This document shows positions 12,427 to 24,925 of a DNA stretch of 64,000 nucleotides, piece after piece. The notes under the pieces are model-generated. The model did no database searches, had not been told where the DNA came from, and was given only the letters and a program-made list of their open reading frames with translations. How positions within the stretch are numbered: the first letter of the stretch is position 1; every line of letters begins with the position of its first letter. Origin of the DNA: Mermis nigrescens (Eukaryota; Nematoda; Enoplea; Mermithida; Mermithidae); assembly GCA_036768485.1 (NCBI GenBank), contig JAVLUZ010000141.1, forward strand, positions 4,601,349 to 4,665,348, written 5' to 3'. A program made the position numbers and the translations under genes.

Positions 12427-12895
12427 TTTAACACTTATGTTTTGGTAAGTTTGTACGTGACAATTAAATACGAAAGTGAAACCGATTAAATTTGTGTCTT
12501 TTTCGAAAACATTAAAAGATTATAATTAATTGGAGAGAAGAGTTGAACCTGAAAAGGGCTAGTCGGAGTTTTTTTAAGCCAAACGGGCTTTTTCTACTTC
12601 ACTCTTGTGTTATTCCACATACATCCCCAACCCTACGTGCGCATGTGAACTGGCTCATACTAGTAGGAGTAGCTGCAAAAACAATAGCTATTTAGGCATT
12701 TTTTAAGTGAGGAAAGTAGGTATGTATATATCCGTTTCAAACTCATAAAAAAACAACTAGCAGTTCTAAGTTCCAAAAAGGCTATAATAGCTAGTTTTTA
12801 GAGCCCAAAAAGGGCTATATAGCTGTTTTTTCGCCAAAATGGCTATATAGAGATCAGTTTTTCGGTCGAAATAAACTACCAATTTTTCAGAGCTC

Positions 12896-13097
12896 AGGGG
12901 TGTAATCACACGTGGGCGTGGGGGGGTTTGGGAGTATGCAACCCCCAGAAATTGGAAACCCCCCATAAATCAAAATATCCCCAGAATTCAATTTATGAAA
13001 TATTTTTTTGCTTTCTTAGCGAATTTTTGATGTTATTGGATAGTGCTCGATGAGAAACGTCGAAACGTTCTGCACTCATAATATTCACTAACTGAAT
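12896..13097 (-). mobile_element. Family B, truncated copy
   Basis: Inverse of the family B right half (starts CACACGTGGGCGTGG; contains gtgctcgatgagaaacgtc). It is cut where the inverted arm of the surrounding element resumes. Confidence 0.6.
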
Positions 13098-14173
13098 CGT
13101 CGCTTAAACGTTTCTGCGATTTTTTTAAAAAAGATAAAAAGTTTCGTTATTATTAGCTTCACGGGCTAGCATAGCTGACTTCATGTAATGAGTTTAAACG
13201 AAATTAGCGCGACCGAAATTCATGGCTCGATTCGAAATCAAAATTTCTATATAGTCTTTGAAGCGATGAAATAAACTGAGCACATGAACATTAGCCCTCC
13301 TTAGTCCTATTTTTAAGAACAGATTCGGATTTATTGACAATGACCTAATTAACATATCCGATTTTTTAGTGAGAATTTGCAACATCCTTTCGGCCTGATT
13401 ATTGTTGAGCCGTCTTTGTAAAATGCCTACATGCGTTTCATAATATTCATATGTGCATATCTGTACTGTTATCGGAATGCAGTGTCAACGCTTCAATATG
13501 TGTGCCTAAGTATGCGGAAATTCCCTGATCGGGGGATACAAAGAGTACAATACCATTACAATAAAAAGCAAAAAATGCACTCTGAAATGTGTTTGACAAG
13601 AGTGTATTCCTTGACATGAAAAATAAAAATTTATTCTTTAAAAATAATCGGCCATGGTTAGTTACTTTTCATTGCCACACACATGCACGCACGCACATAT
13701 CTTTGCATTTTATAATTTGTAATGTACACAATTTCATGCAATAATATACAAAATTTATTTATTTATTGATTCAATTTGATTGATTAGTCAGTCGATTAAA
13801 TGTAATTATTTTTGAATTAATTATTTATATATTTGACTAAACATATATACTTGAATGGATACACTCGTTTTAACTCGTTACATGAAGTCAGCTATGTTAG
13901 TCTGTGAAGCTGATAATAACGGAACTTTTTATATTTTTCAAAAAATCGCAGAAACGTTTAAGCGACGATGTAATATGTATGTATTCATTTTTTCGGGTGG
14001 GTCTTCCGAGACAGTGGGTCTACCGGGACGGTCGCAAAATGGTGGGTCTAGCGGGACACCTCATTATGCACGTGGTGGGTCTAGCGAGACTTCCGGTGGG
14101 TCTAGCGGGACTAAAAAGTGGGTCTAGCGGGACGGTGGGTCTAGCGGGACGGTGGGTCAAGCGGGACAGTGGG

Positions 14174-14799
14174 TCTTTTTCGCCGTACGCTTTGTTTTTA
14201 ATCATTCGTGTTTGTGCCAATTGGCATCAGTTGTTGTATGCCTTTGGCAGGGCTTTGTGCCCTTGTTTAATTACATTGTTTGATTTTACCCGATTAGCGT
14301 AACACGACGGTCAGCAGCATGTATCCTCCATGCTGTCGCTTTTTAATTGCTTCATAATTTTTCTGTCCAAAAAATATTGTAAAAATTAATTATTTAATTA
14401 ACGATGCTGGGCTCGGTTGAATTTCCGTGCTGTTGAATTCTGTCCTTGTGCTACACTATAGTTAGGAGGAACCCTTAATATTTTCAAGCACCGGAATTCG
14501 GTCCAAAACAAGTAAAATAATAATCTTTTTGAGCCCTCAATTAGGTTTCCGGGAACTTACTTTAATTAGGTACTTAATCTCAAAGGGGTTAAATAAGTAA
14601 GTTTCACTAGGTGCGTGCGTAGAGGGACGGGCTACCTTGAATAGGCCGGGCCGCTTACCCCCGAATCGCCGGCTGGTGATCGACCTCCTAAAATGGGCGA
14701 GAACCCCCGTGTGAGCGCATTAGCTTGAGATTCAGGTTAGGTAAGCGAAGTGAACGTAGCTTGAGTCTACGTTAACACATCTGATATTTATTTGTCCTT
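14174..14799. other. No supported gene
   Basis: Mixed-composition spacer. The GC-richer stretch 14600-14720 has no recognisable RNA gene. Confidence 0.4.
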
Positions 14800-15130
14800 G
14801 GGCCATTGTGGAGACTTAATTTTTTCATAAATGTTGATCGTAATATCAGAATTACGAATCCGACTGAAATTTCCTTTAAACTCTGTGGTTGTGTAAAGTT
14901 TACACTGCTTATTAAGTCAACTCTTGTTCTAGAGCCTTGCGGAAGCTTAATTTTTTTCAAAATGTTCTACGTAAAATCAGAATTGAGAATCTGACTATTA
15001 GTTTTCTCTACACCTAGTAGCTTGTGTGAATTTTGCACTAATCATTTGTTGTTAAAATGTAGTTTATACTACAAATTTATTTTACTTCCAAATCTGAGCG
15101 TTAGTGTTCCTTACACTTGATATTTTCGTA
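14800..15130 (+). repeat. Family I fragment
   Basis: Two diverged units with AATATCAGAATTACGAATC / AAATCAGAATTGAGAATC and GTAAAGTTTACACT. Confidence 0.5.
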
Positions 15131-15314
15131 AAGTTAATGCTGAAAAACTTTGATCCGTTAAAATAATGTAAGGTTGTCTTGTTTTAAAAGGATAATGGTG
15201 ATGTTAAGAACATTATTGTTTTCCGTGTCCTTGGACTGCTGTCATTATAATGGCATGTTACTGTATGTGTTTACTGACTGATGCACTTAAATCATACTAA
15301 CTAAAAGTGGGGTA

Positions 15315-17265
15315 CTAGCAAAGAAAAATGCTCCGATGGAACAAAAAAGATTAATATACTTGGAATTGGGGATTATTAAGGATGTAAAAGGAGGGGACTA
15401 GGAAAAATCTACCTTAAGTCGCAAAATCTGCTAAAAATCAGACTTTCTCTAAGCAACGCAAAAAATCGATGTATATTCTGCGGCCAACAGATTAAAATAA
15501 ATATTTAACCATACAAATGATTGAAAAAGCAGCACGTTAGCTATGCAGTAGCTATGGGAAATGATATTGAGTAAACTAACAGTCTTCTAAGCCAATTGGA
15601 TGAAATAGCAAACATCGAAGACAATTGGAGACATGGTTGGTTTAAAACAGTAGGAAACGCGAAAGTTGACTTGAAACAGACTAAATGTAGATACGCTAGC
15701 ATGCCCGAAACGATTGTGTGCACTAATCAATCGGCCCCTGCTTTGCTTGCTATAATGCTCATAACAAAATAAAACAACTTTAAATACAATACCTCTTAGT
15801 TTTCTATCAATCAGGTGCCAGCAATTTAAAAAAGTAACTTTGATAGATTTCGTACACTCTTATCTGAAACTTCGAATATTATTTAAAAAAGACACTTTTT
15901 TAGAGGCCGCAGAATATACATCGATTTTTGCGTTGCTTAGAGAAAGTCTGATTTTTAGCAGATTTTGCGATTGTGTCCCGATTCTCCGACCGTCCCGATT
16001 CTCCGACCATCCCGATTCCCCGACCGTCCCGATTGTCCGACCATCCCGATTCTCCGACCGTCCCGATTCTCCGACCGTCCCGATTCTCCGACTTTCCCGA
16101 TTGTCCGACCGTCCCGATTCTCCGCCTAATGCTAAAAGAGTTTTTTTTAATTCGTGAGAATCTCGTTTCTCCGACCGTCCCGATTCTCCACCGTCCCGAT
16201 TCTCCGACCATCCCGATTCTCCGACCATGGTAAGATTTGACAAGTTTTGACTACGACTGCATTGCACGATTTATAATGCAGTACCTACGAACGCATCCCA
16301 CGCATGTGCATAACATGCATATATGTGTTTTGCGTACAGATATGTACATACATATATACTTATTCAATCAACCAATTATATAGGTACATGGATACCTATT
16401 TATTCGATTAACCAGCGTAACGAATACGATGAAACTCTGCTCTGACTTATAAAAATAGAAACAAAAAAATGGAAAATGCAAATTAGACAAAAATATTTAG
16501 CGTCGTTTTTAAGACGTTTGATATACAAAGGTATATAACTGCATTAATACTAAAAGTCTGAGCTAGGCAAGGAGACAGTATGGTTCAACGATATAGTCTT
16601 AACTTTGTCGAGATTAGGGATGACAAATCGAATGTCATTATTTTACTTTGATGTAACTTCTATTTATTCTCACTTTTTAAAGTCAAAATGTAACGAATAA
16701 TTGTAATGTCAGACAAAAAAAAATTACTTTCAGTTTTACTGAATGACAAAAATAATACGTTATGAAAAAAATCCGTAAAATTACATAATAATTCAATCTC
16801 TAAATAAGTCCTTTATTACATGTATGTGCAACCGCAATTCAGCAGTTGATTGACATGTGGTTTATGCCACCTGTCATATTTGAATCTGCAGTCGGAGAAT
16901 CGGGAAAAGTCGGAGAATCGGGACGGACGGAGAATCGGGACGGTCGGAGAATCGAGACGGTCGGAGAATCGGGATGGTCGGAGAATCGGGACGGGCGGAG
17001 AATCGGGACGGTCGGAGAAACGAGATTTTCGCGAATCTTAAAATAACCTCTCTTAGCATTAGGCGGAGAATCAGGACGGTCGGGGAATCGGGAAAGTCGG
17101 AGAATCGGGACGGTCGGAGAATCGGGACGGTCGGAGAATCGGGACAGAGCGGATTTTGCGACTTAAGGTAGATTTTTCCTAGTCCCTTCCTTTTACATCC
17201 TTAATAATCCACAATTCCAAGTATATTCATCTTTTTTGTTCCATCGGGGCATTTTTCTTTGCTAG
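15315..17265. mobile_element. TA-flanked long-TIR MITE (family O), carrying a nested element
   Basis: TIR CTAGCAAAGAAAAATGCTCC, target TA at both ends (15313-15314 and 17266-17267). Left arm 15315-15490 is the inverse of 15896-15970 plus 17162-17265. Without the family S insertion it is about 0.76 kb. Confidence 0.85.
15971..17151. mobile_element. Foldback/MULE-like element with subrepeat arms (family S)
   Basis: Flanked by GATTTTGCGA on both sides (15961-15970 and 17152-17161; nine or ten bases). Starts TTGTGTCCCGATTCTCC and ends GGGACAGAGCG. The arms are inverse arrays of CCCGATTCTCCGACCGT (15976-16230 and 16891-17146), each broken at the matching place by a mirrored CCTAATGCTAAAAGAG segment. 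The 0.65-kb loop is non-coding. Inserted in the right arm of the MITE 15315-17265. Confidence 0.88.
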
Positions 17266-17504
17266 TAACTAATACGTCTCTGAATAAGCTGCAACAAATT
17301 ATCGACGTCGGTAAAACGACGTCAAATAATATTTTAATGTGCTATCTAATTTGCATTTTCCATTTTTTGCTTCTATTTTTGTAAGTCGGAGCAGAGTTTT
17401 GTCGTGTTTGTTACACTGGCTAACTGAATAAATGCCTACATCATGCACCTATGTTTGCATTTCCGAAATTCACTTATTTCTCACGCTCATCAATCTTTAG
17501 CATG

Positions 17505-17716
17505 GGCGAAGAATCGGAACGGTCGGAGGATCGGAATGGTCGGAGAATCGGGACGATCTGAGAAACGGGAATTTTCCGTGTCTAAAAACAACGTTTTATA
17601 TAATATTCGGAAAATCGGGATGGTGTCGAAGAATCGGGACGGTCGGAGAAATGGGAATTTCGAGAATTGAATAATAACCTGTTTCATCGTTAGACGGAAA
17701 ATCGGGACAGACTTCT
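17505..17716 (-). mobile_element. Family S solo arm, degenerate
   Basis: Diverged GGTCGGAGAATCGGGAC units with the mirrored spacer (gggaattttccg...) and a GGGACAGACTT end like that of the complete family S element. Confidence 0.55.
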
Positions 17717-18385
17717 TCGCACATCCCACATCCTCGAACGTCCCACCTCTTTGCGCGTCCCAGGTGTTAGTTAAATGATGCAATACGAATATTAATCATG
17801 ACAAAAATTCCACATCTCCGAAATTCAATTTCCTAGAATGTCTCATCTTTAAAAATACTTTTAGCAGAGGAAAATGTACTTAAAAAAGAGGATAAAACTA
17901 AAGTTTGCTATGCTGATAGAACTTTGCTTAGTATCTAGCATCTCAAAAAGGAATTGAAGAAAAAATGAAGGTGTGTAGATTGGCTTTAGATCACTGACCT
18001 ATACTGAAAAGTAAAACGAAAAAGCGGAACACGCGAGGCTGCGCATGAATCGCTGCGAGTTTTGGGCCCCATGGCCAGCTTGCCTTAGCTAGCTCTGGTA
18101 ATTCAGGGATATCTTTTGTACAGCAATGGCTAAGAATACCGATGCTATTCTCATAAGCCTAACTAGGCTTAAATTAAAAACTTTTTCTAATGCGCGATGA
18201 GGTACACAGAATTCTCGAAGTGAAGAGACATTCGATGAGATGGGACATGCGATAAAGTAGGACATTCGAAAAAGTGAGAATTTCGAAGAGATGGAACATC
18301 TGGGACGTTCGATGAGGTTGAGTGGAGCGTTAAAAATATGCCAACGATGGGACGAGATAAGATTTCCGATGAATTGGGGTACACA
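17717..18385. repeat. Weak inverted arrays (catcccacatc / gatgggacattcga units)
   Basis: Short degenerate units on the left (17720-17850, e.g. CGTCCCACCTC) and inverse ones on the right (18187-18380, e.g. GAGATGGGACATGCGA). Possibly a further, older subrepeat-arm element; ends not found. The minus-strand frames across it look incidental. Confidence 0.4.
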
Positions 18386-20082
18386 ATCTCTGGAACAGCT
18401 ATAAAAAACGCCATCATCCAGTAAGGGGAAGAACATGAGCCAGAAAAGGTATTTCCTTCTTAAAAGATAAAAGATAAAGTTTTTACTCTCTAGAAAGTCA
18501 ATTCCACTATTTGTTGCTTTAGGAGGCAAAAAAATTTTCTTGCTTTTCTTCTACGACTCTAGTTAAGGGTTACTGTTTTTCCATTAATTTTTACCTTTGT
18601 CTTCTTTGCCCGCTGCTTTTGTTTTGCTTTTCTGAGGTCTTCAGCAGACATAAATTTTTATAAAAATTATCCGTTCATGACTTTCGATAAAACTCGATAG
18701 TGTTTAAAATAAGATTTTCACTCATTTCGTCAATCCGTCCACAAGTAGACCCCTAGTATGTAGAAACGTGCTCCAATGTAACCACACAAGGGCGTGGGTT
18801 CTGGTAGGGTCTCTGGACCCACTCGAATCTAAAAGACCTTCCAAAAATCGATAGACTTTTAGAATTTAATTTTTAGGGCTATTATGGCCATTTGGCCCCA
18901 TCGGACCCCCACAATTTCGTTGCTGCCCATGTATGGTTTAACTGAATGACATCATTTTTCGTACAGGCACGATGGATCATTTATTGCCCACTTGTTCAAG
19001 TTCGAAAACATTGTTTAGTTCTGGATGAAAACATCAAGACAATGTATCCCATATAAACATGTGTTTTCAGTGAATTATCTCTTTTTTTGTACATATATTA
19101 ATTAGAGCATTTGATTGATGTTTGCTAGACATGCTTGCTCAATGAGGATTTTGGTTCATGTACTCACAGTACTATCAGAAGCTTCCATTTAGCACAGTAA
19201 AAGTGTTTATTGAAAGCACAATGTGTAGTAAGTGACTTACGTGTTCTTAGAGGGGAAGGTTTGGGGGTTGAGTTGTCTTCCACAGAATGACTACTCACCC
19301 CGCCAAATCAAATGCAGTGCACCCCCCAGGAATTGTGAATCTTAAGAAGAAAATCGTAAAAATGTTTTTTTAGATTTTTAGTCAAGTTTCGACTTAAAAG
19401 TACAAGATTTTCGAACTAATTCTTTTATTATATTTTGTTCAATTTACTCCAATGTTTTCCTCCATTTTTTAGTTTTTATGTTAAAAAAACGAGCATTGTC
19501 CAAAAGGCCAAAAAATAGTGTCTTCGACGTACATATACATACTTATGGTGTTTTTGATCCAAAAAAAGATATTTTTTTCAAAAATACCTTTCATAACACG
19601 TATAATCTGTTTCATTTAACTTTGAGGTTTTTTGAATTTAATCCGCATGAATCAGGCTACAGAAGTGGTTTGACATTTGTCAAAGTAAGCAGCTAAAAAA
19701 TGGTAAATGTCTCCATATGTACAAACTCGGTAGGTATATGTAGTTACTGTATAATATCGCAAGTATAGCGTTAGTTTTTTCAAAAACCACAAAGGTAAAT
19801 GAAACAGAGCATACATAAATGCTGACCATCAGCTTTTTGACTGGTCAATGATGTGCTTGCTGCAATGCAGTACTTACAGTTTTATTGAAGACGACAGATG
19901 ACGTTGAAATGGAAAAATCTAACGAAAACAAAAAACAAAATAACTATTAAAAGCATTACAATCGCGTAATAAACAGGTTGCATTTAGTTTATATTAGAAT
20001 AGGTAAAAAGAGGCATTTATGAATATTTTAACGCATTATGTGCAAATGCGTAAAAGCTTTTTTATCTGTAAATAAGATCACT
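18386..20082. other. No supported gene
   Basis: Spacer with a family F remnant (18.8 kb) and a family E-like remnant (19.23-19.5 kb, accccccaggaattgtgaat). The short frame at 19478-19696 lacks support. Confidence 0.4.
18780..18950 (-). mobile_element. Family F, degenerate copy
   Basis: CACACAAGGGCGTGGG ... TTGCTGCCCATGTATG, as in the copy at 6100. A related remnant with TTGGCTGCTACCCATTGTATG is at 2755-2815. Confidence 0.55.
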
Positions 20083-20086
20083 TTAA

Positions 20087-21737
20087 CCTTTTACTGGCCA
20101 ACGTTCCCAATTGGGAACATATTTTCAAAATTTTGTTGCACAACAACTACTCATCTAATTTAAATAAAACTTGTTTTGGATGAGAAACAAGATGTTTGCC
20201 TATCCTGCGAGAGCAATTTCAAAACTTAATTATCAGTATGTGCTATGCTATACTGTCTTAAGTTAGACAAAAATAGCGAAACTTTGTCATGTTTAGAAAT
20301 TTGTATATTTTCAATCGACATACAAAATTTTTGAGCCAAATGTCATGCAGTCAGGTTAGCAGAGGTTTTCTGATCATTTTGGTATGTTATTCATTCTTAT
20401 TTACTTGTTCATCAAAAGTTATGGTTAAATTTATATGGATGTTCCCGTTTGGGAACATTGGCTCCTAGGAGTGCAAAAATATTTAATTCTTGGAATGAGA
20501 ACAAAATCTATGGGGCAGCATATGTAACCTCGGCTATGCTCTTTAGTGACCTCTCATGCATTCCTTCAATTTTCAAGAGCTCCACAAGCATTCTGGTATG
20601 ACTCCAATCCACATATTCAAAACATTAAATGCAGTTTTATGGGATTCTTTACTTGATTCTATGTGTTACAATTACACAACAATGTAGCTTGTAGCTCTTG
20701 ATTTCTAGCGGTTTTTAGGCAAAAATGCAAGTGTTTCTGTAAATAATTTTAGGTGCTTCCGCAGAAATTACCTGCTCTACATTACTTTGCTTTATTTTTT
20801 TACTATAAGTTACAGAGCCATGGATCTTTAGAGGCCTAGAGACAAATTTTCTTGAATTCATGCACAATATCATGTGTTTTTGATCTGTAGAACTTGCACT
20901 GTACTTTATCGAACTTTATATAACTACTGATTTCTAACATTTTTAATAGCTCAGAAGCATGCTAGCAACATAACTAAACTTTGAGTGTAAATTTATTGGA
21001 CTATTGATAACAACTGTGGATAGGTAAATGTCCGAATGAGTAAACGTATGAATGACTTACTTTTATTCATTGTAAAATTTTACTTATTGCAAATTGTATG
21101 AAATCGCCAAATTGACTATATTACACCCTGACTTCCCGTTATTTCCCGAATCTTGATTCATGGTTTCTAATTTTAGTATACCAACATACGTCGATGCAGT
21201 GTAAATAGCTCTGAGATCACGGGCATTAGTTCAACAGCGTAGAAATGCGAAGTCCAATAAATTTTGAAAAATCCAGATTATAGCTCAATAATAGTTTTTT
21301 ACTCATCTTAGCTAGACATTATAAAATGTTATCTAGAAAGCAAGCAAATTTAACAAAAAACAGATGTAAAGTTACGGTGTCTACTGAAAGTTTCTTGGCT
21401 TTCTGAGGTTTATGGTTCCCATAAGGTTTCAAATACTCAAAACCACACCCATGTAGGCTCTCTATTTGACAATTTGACAGTTTAGATTACTTGTGTTATC
21501 AATGTTTGTAGCAGATCGCTTTGATCTTATATGTTTTGCAAAACATAACAGAACATAAAATTTGGCAAATATGTTCCCCAAGAAGCCAACGTTCCCAAAT
21601 GGGAACATATGAATAACATGATAGAGAGGAGAGCTTTTGCTCTGGTTTTTGCATACAGTCTTACATTTTACAGATTCGAAACATATTAAGATTGCATTGC
21701 TGTAGCACGTCTGCATCATAGAGCGGACTCTAAAAGG
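20087..21737. mobile_element. piggyBac-like non-autonomous element
   Basis: TTAA at both ends (20083-20086 and 21738-21741) with short inverted termini CCTTTTACT / CCTTTTAGAGT. Palindromic GTTCCCAATTGGGAAC-type sites lie near the left end (20104), at 20449 and near the right end (21590). 1651 bp; no convincing transposase frame. Confidence 0.65.
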
Positions 21738-21919
21738 TTAAATAAAAAAATTATGAAGTTTTTGCCGTTGTGAAAAGTCGATACTTCAACCTTTACTGTA
21801 TGCATGATATCCCTTGCTTCCAGGCAGGGTTTCCACGCACCGTTTTTCTTTTTCCACTTATTTGTCTATTTGTCAACCAAAATTTTGGGAAATGGAAAAA
21901 ATTTTTGGGCTTGGTTGGC

Positions 21920-22560
21920 ATTTGTGGAAAATTTTTGTAATGTTTAAAATGCGTTTTAGAGAGTTAAAACTTCAAAAAATTTTTTTCTTTTCTTTCTTTC
22001 TAATTGATTTAATTTTTACTTATTAGTAATGTTTAAGCCTCGCCATGCCAATTGCAGCATTTTTATCGACAATCTGGTCTAAAACTTCACTACGATTGAA
22101 AATCCTTATCTTCTGCACGGATTCGGTTAGTTTTGTAATGCAAAAATGCGTTTGAGAGGGAAACTACAAAAATTTTTCGGCGCTTCGCGCCGAATTGATT
22201 TAATTCTTACTTGTTATTAATCTTTAAGCCGCACCGCGTCAATCGCAGCATTCTTATCGACAATTTGATCTAGAACTTTACTACGATTGAAAATCCTCTG
22301 CACGGATTCGGTTAGTTTTTGTAATGCAAAAATGCGCTTTAGAGAGGTGAAACTACAAAAATTTTCGGCGCTTCGCGCCGAATTTATTTATTTGTTACTT
22401 GTTATGCTTAAGTCGCGCGGCGCCAATTGCAGCATTTTTATCAATAATCTGGTCCTAGAACTCCACTACGATTGAAAATCTTTACCTTCTGCACAGTTTT
22501 TGTAATGCAAAAATGATTTAGAGAGCTAAAATCTCAAAATTTGCTGGCGCTTCGCGCCAT
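21920..22560 (+). repeat. Tandem repeat, about 185-192 bp period
   Basis: Three to four units. Landmark ACTACGATTGAAAATC occurs at about 22088, 22271 and 22464, and each unit carries CGGCGCTTCGCGCCG, whose hairpin form is shared with unrelated repeats. Confidence 0.75.
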
Positions 22561-22744
22561 TTGATAAATTATGTTTTAATTGTCAAAAACGACTTCAGAA
22601 TTGGCTAAAATGCTTTACTGAAGGGAGGAAATTCAAGTTTTAGCATAAATAACGTATACTGATTGTGATATTTCTTGTAGAGCGCGAAACTTTTATTCAA
22701 AAAGTGCATCAAACACCGCTATTGCATGTGTACATAAAATTTTC

Positions 22745-22957
22745 GGATCTAGTATACAATTTACCCGCCACCGTTTCTTAGCCGATTCAAATAAGCTACA
22801 GTGACCAACACTGTAGATTCAAATAAGCTACAGTGACCAACACTATTTTTAATGATGCGAGTCAGAACGTGTTTGATAATTTTTGTGTAAAGTTTGGTCA
22901 CTGTAGCTTATTTGAAACGGCTAACAAACGGTGGTGGGTAAATTGTATACTAGATCC
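22745..22957. repeat. Inverted repeat
   Basis: GATCTAGTATACAATTTACC... at 22745-22800 is the inverse of 22895-22957. In between, a 31-bp unit (gattcaaataagctacagtg...) occurs twice. MITE-like. Confidence 0.65.
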
Positions 22958-23122
22958 AAATTTTCTACTTAAAAAACACTGATTTTTCAACAGGCGCTCT
23001 ATTCCCAACGTTTTTAGACCTCCAAAAAACGTGGAAAAAGGTCGGAAAAAGTGGAAAAAAATTTTGGGTTTGGTCTATAATGTCAACCAAATCGCTGGGA
23101 ATAAAAAAACGGTGTTTCCACG

Positions 23123-23297
23123 CAGTGTTGCCAGGTTGGTAGTTTTGCTACCATTTTGGTAGTTTTTGAAGGCATTTGGTAGTTTTGGGTCCCTATGCTT
23201 AATCGCAAGATGGTAGTTTTTCTGAGCACCAAAAACAGTTTTTTTTGGTGTTTTTGAGTGGTTTTGGTAGTTTTGAAATTTTGACCTGGCAACACGG
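23123..23297. mobile_element. MITE, CAGTGTTGCCAGG termini
   Basis: 175 bp, CAGTGTTGCCAGGT ... ACCTGGCAACACGG, rich in TTTTGGTAG repeats. Related to the element at 28778. No duplication found. Confidence 0.65.
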
Positions 23298-23689
23298 ACG
23301 AATTCTAGAATAGCTCCATGTTCCAGATTTAAAAAAAACAGCGTTTTTATGCGATTTCAAGCACGTATCCTTAACATAAAAGTTGAAAAAACAGACGGAA
23401 AAGCCTTTGATTGAAAAAAATTTTCAAAAAATTTTATTTCCTTACTTTCATTTCCGTCTGTTTTTTCAACTTTTATATTCAAAACTCCTACTTGAATTCG
23501 CATCAAAACGCTATTCTTATCTTTGAGCTCAGTGCGGCTTCAGATTGGTGCCAGCGGATGATCTAAGCCTAAGAAAAGCATGGGGATAATTACTGAAGTG
23601 TAAATTCTCACTCACTTTTATCTCTTGATTTCCGTGCTGATCCAGACAGTCGTACGCCTTTCAGCAGTCGCTGGATAAAATTTCGTATA

Positions 23690-24312
23690 TCAATAGTTTC
23701 GAACGTTCGATTAATGTGCCATGTCGAAACGAAATCTGATGATAAAAATTCGTATATCAACAGTTTCGAGCATTCCACAAATGTGCCACGTCAAAACAAA
23801 ATCTGATTTCCGTATCAATAGCCGCTGTCAAAACGGTTGATTTCAATGCTCCGCCACACCTATCAGATTTTTAATCCGGCTCCTTTGATACTAACTAATT
23901 GACAATCTTATACCAATTGTCAGTGTTTTTCCAAATCGTCGGATAGCTATTTAATTTCTGTAAGATTAAGGTACATTCTTAGAACGCAGCAACTGCGCAA
24001 AGCATAACAATCTTGATCACAATCCAATATACAAAATGCGTATTACACAGCAGCACGGTAGAGCATAAACAACCAGAATAAGCAATTCTCGTGTCTGGAA
24101 CAATGTAAATCACTCATATGATTGATAAAAAATTTGCATAGAAAAGCAACGTCAACTTCCACGTGAGCATAAGGTTACTAATCTAAAACTATCCGTAATA
24201 AATAATTCTCACTGACCGAACAAGCGCCTACTACGTAAATCACTCATGATAATAAAAAATTTGTATAGAGAACCTATGTCGACTTCCATGGCGAGCAAAA
24301 GATTACTAATCT
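23690..24312 (+). repeat. Local direct duplications
   Basis: Two copies of TCGTATATCAAYAGTTTCGA (23690, 23752) and two of an ~80-bp unit with AATCACTCAT...GTTACTAATCTAA (24110, 24237). No gene seen from 23298 to 24925. Confidence 0.6.
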
Positions 24313-24925
24313 AACACCCTACAGTATATAAAGAATGGTCACTCAGATGTGTTCCACAGATCACCTGTCTGTGATGTTAAGCACAACATTTATCCAATGC
24401 ATTAGGAACGGAGTGTTCTATCAAGGCAACAGTAAATGCGCCTAACTTACATTCTTTTATGATAGTCATGTCAACTTACATCGACCGATCGCAGTGTATT
24501 CATTTAAGTACATAATGTTCGTTCAAGCTATACATAGAAACCAATAAATGCATTGTGGATAGTTATGTACCTAGGTCCTTTATAAACCGTTCATTGTGTG
24601 CACGTATGTTCGAATTAACCTGTTCTTCTTTAATTCATAATAGATTCATCAATCGTCAGCATTATCGCCGTCACCTTTGCTAATGAACATATTACCTATG
24701 TACCTACTAACATACCTATGTACACAAGACAATTCGATCAATCATTGCGACGATTTTTGCAGTCGCCTTCCTCAAACATTGCGTACCTACATACAAACAA
24801 ACGTATGCATCAGTATACATTAGATCAATCAATACACCATTTACGGCAGTTGCCTTCCAATGCTTTGTGCTTTTATCACTTTACAACTTCATTCCTCAAT
24901 TTCTTCCCTTCTAAATGCTTTCCAT

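Larger units (their letters stand above)
12072..13097. mobile_element. Insertion in the left arm of the family R element
   Basis: Comparison with the right arm shows this block is extra. It holds a complete family C MITE (12235-12426), a truncated family B copy (12896-13097) and about 0.6 kb of unassigned AT-rich sequence. No clean duplication at its ends. Confidence 0.6.
11851..14173. mobile_element. Foldback/MULE-like element with subrepeat arms (family R), with insertion
   Basis: Starts ATTGTGACCCGCTTGACCC; the right end GGGTCAAGCGGGACAGTGGG is its inverse. The arms are arrays of CCCGCTAGACCCACCGT: 11862-12050 and 13995-14165, matching even in irregular spacers (gtgcataatgaggtgt). The left arm stops matching at 12071 and resumes at 13098 with CGTCGCTTAAACGTTTCTGC, so about 1.03 kb has been inserted. 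Flanks are only an imperfect repeat (ctttttatcg / ctttttcg). Confidence 0.75.

Noticed and set aside
14600..14720. GC-richer stretch as a possible structural RNA gene
   Set aside because: No recognisable rRNA, tRNA or snRNA landmarks.
18089..18529. 146-residue minus-strand frame
   Set aside because: Crosses a degenerate tandem array (gatgggacattcga units) and has no recognised domain.
21462..21719. Minus-strand frame as a piggyBac transposase piece
   Set aside because: Part of it is the GTTCCCAAATGGGAAC terminal motif read through; no DDD-type motifs.
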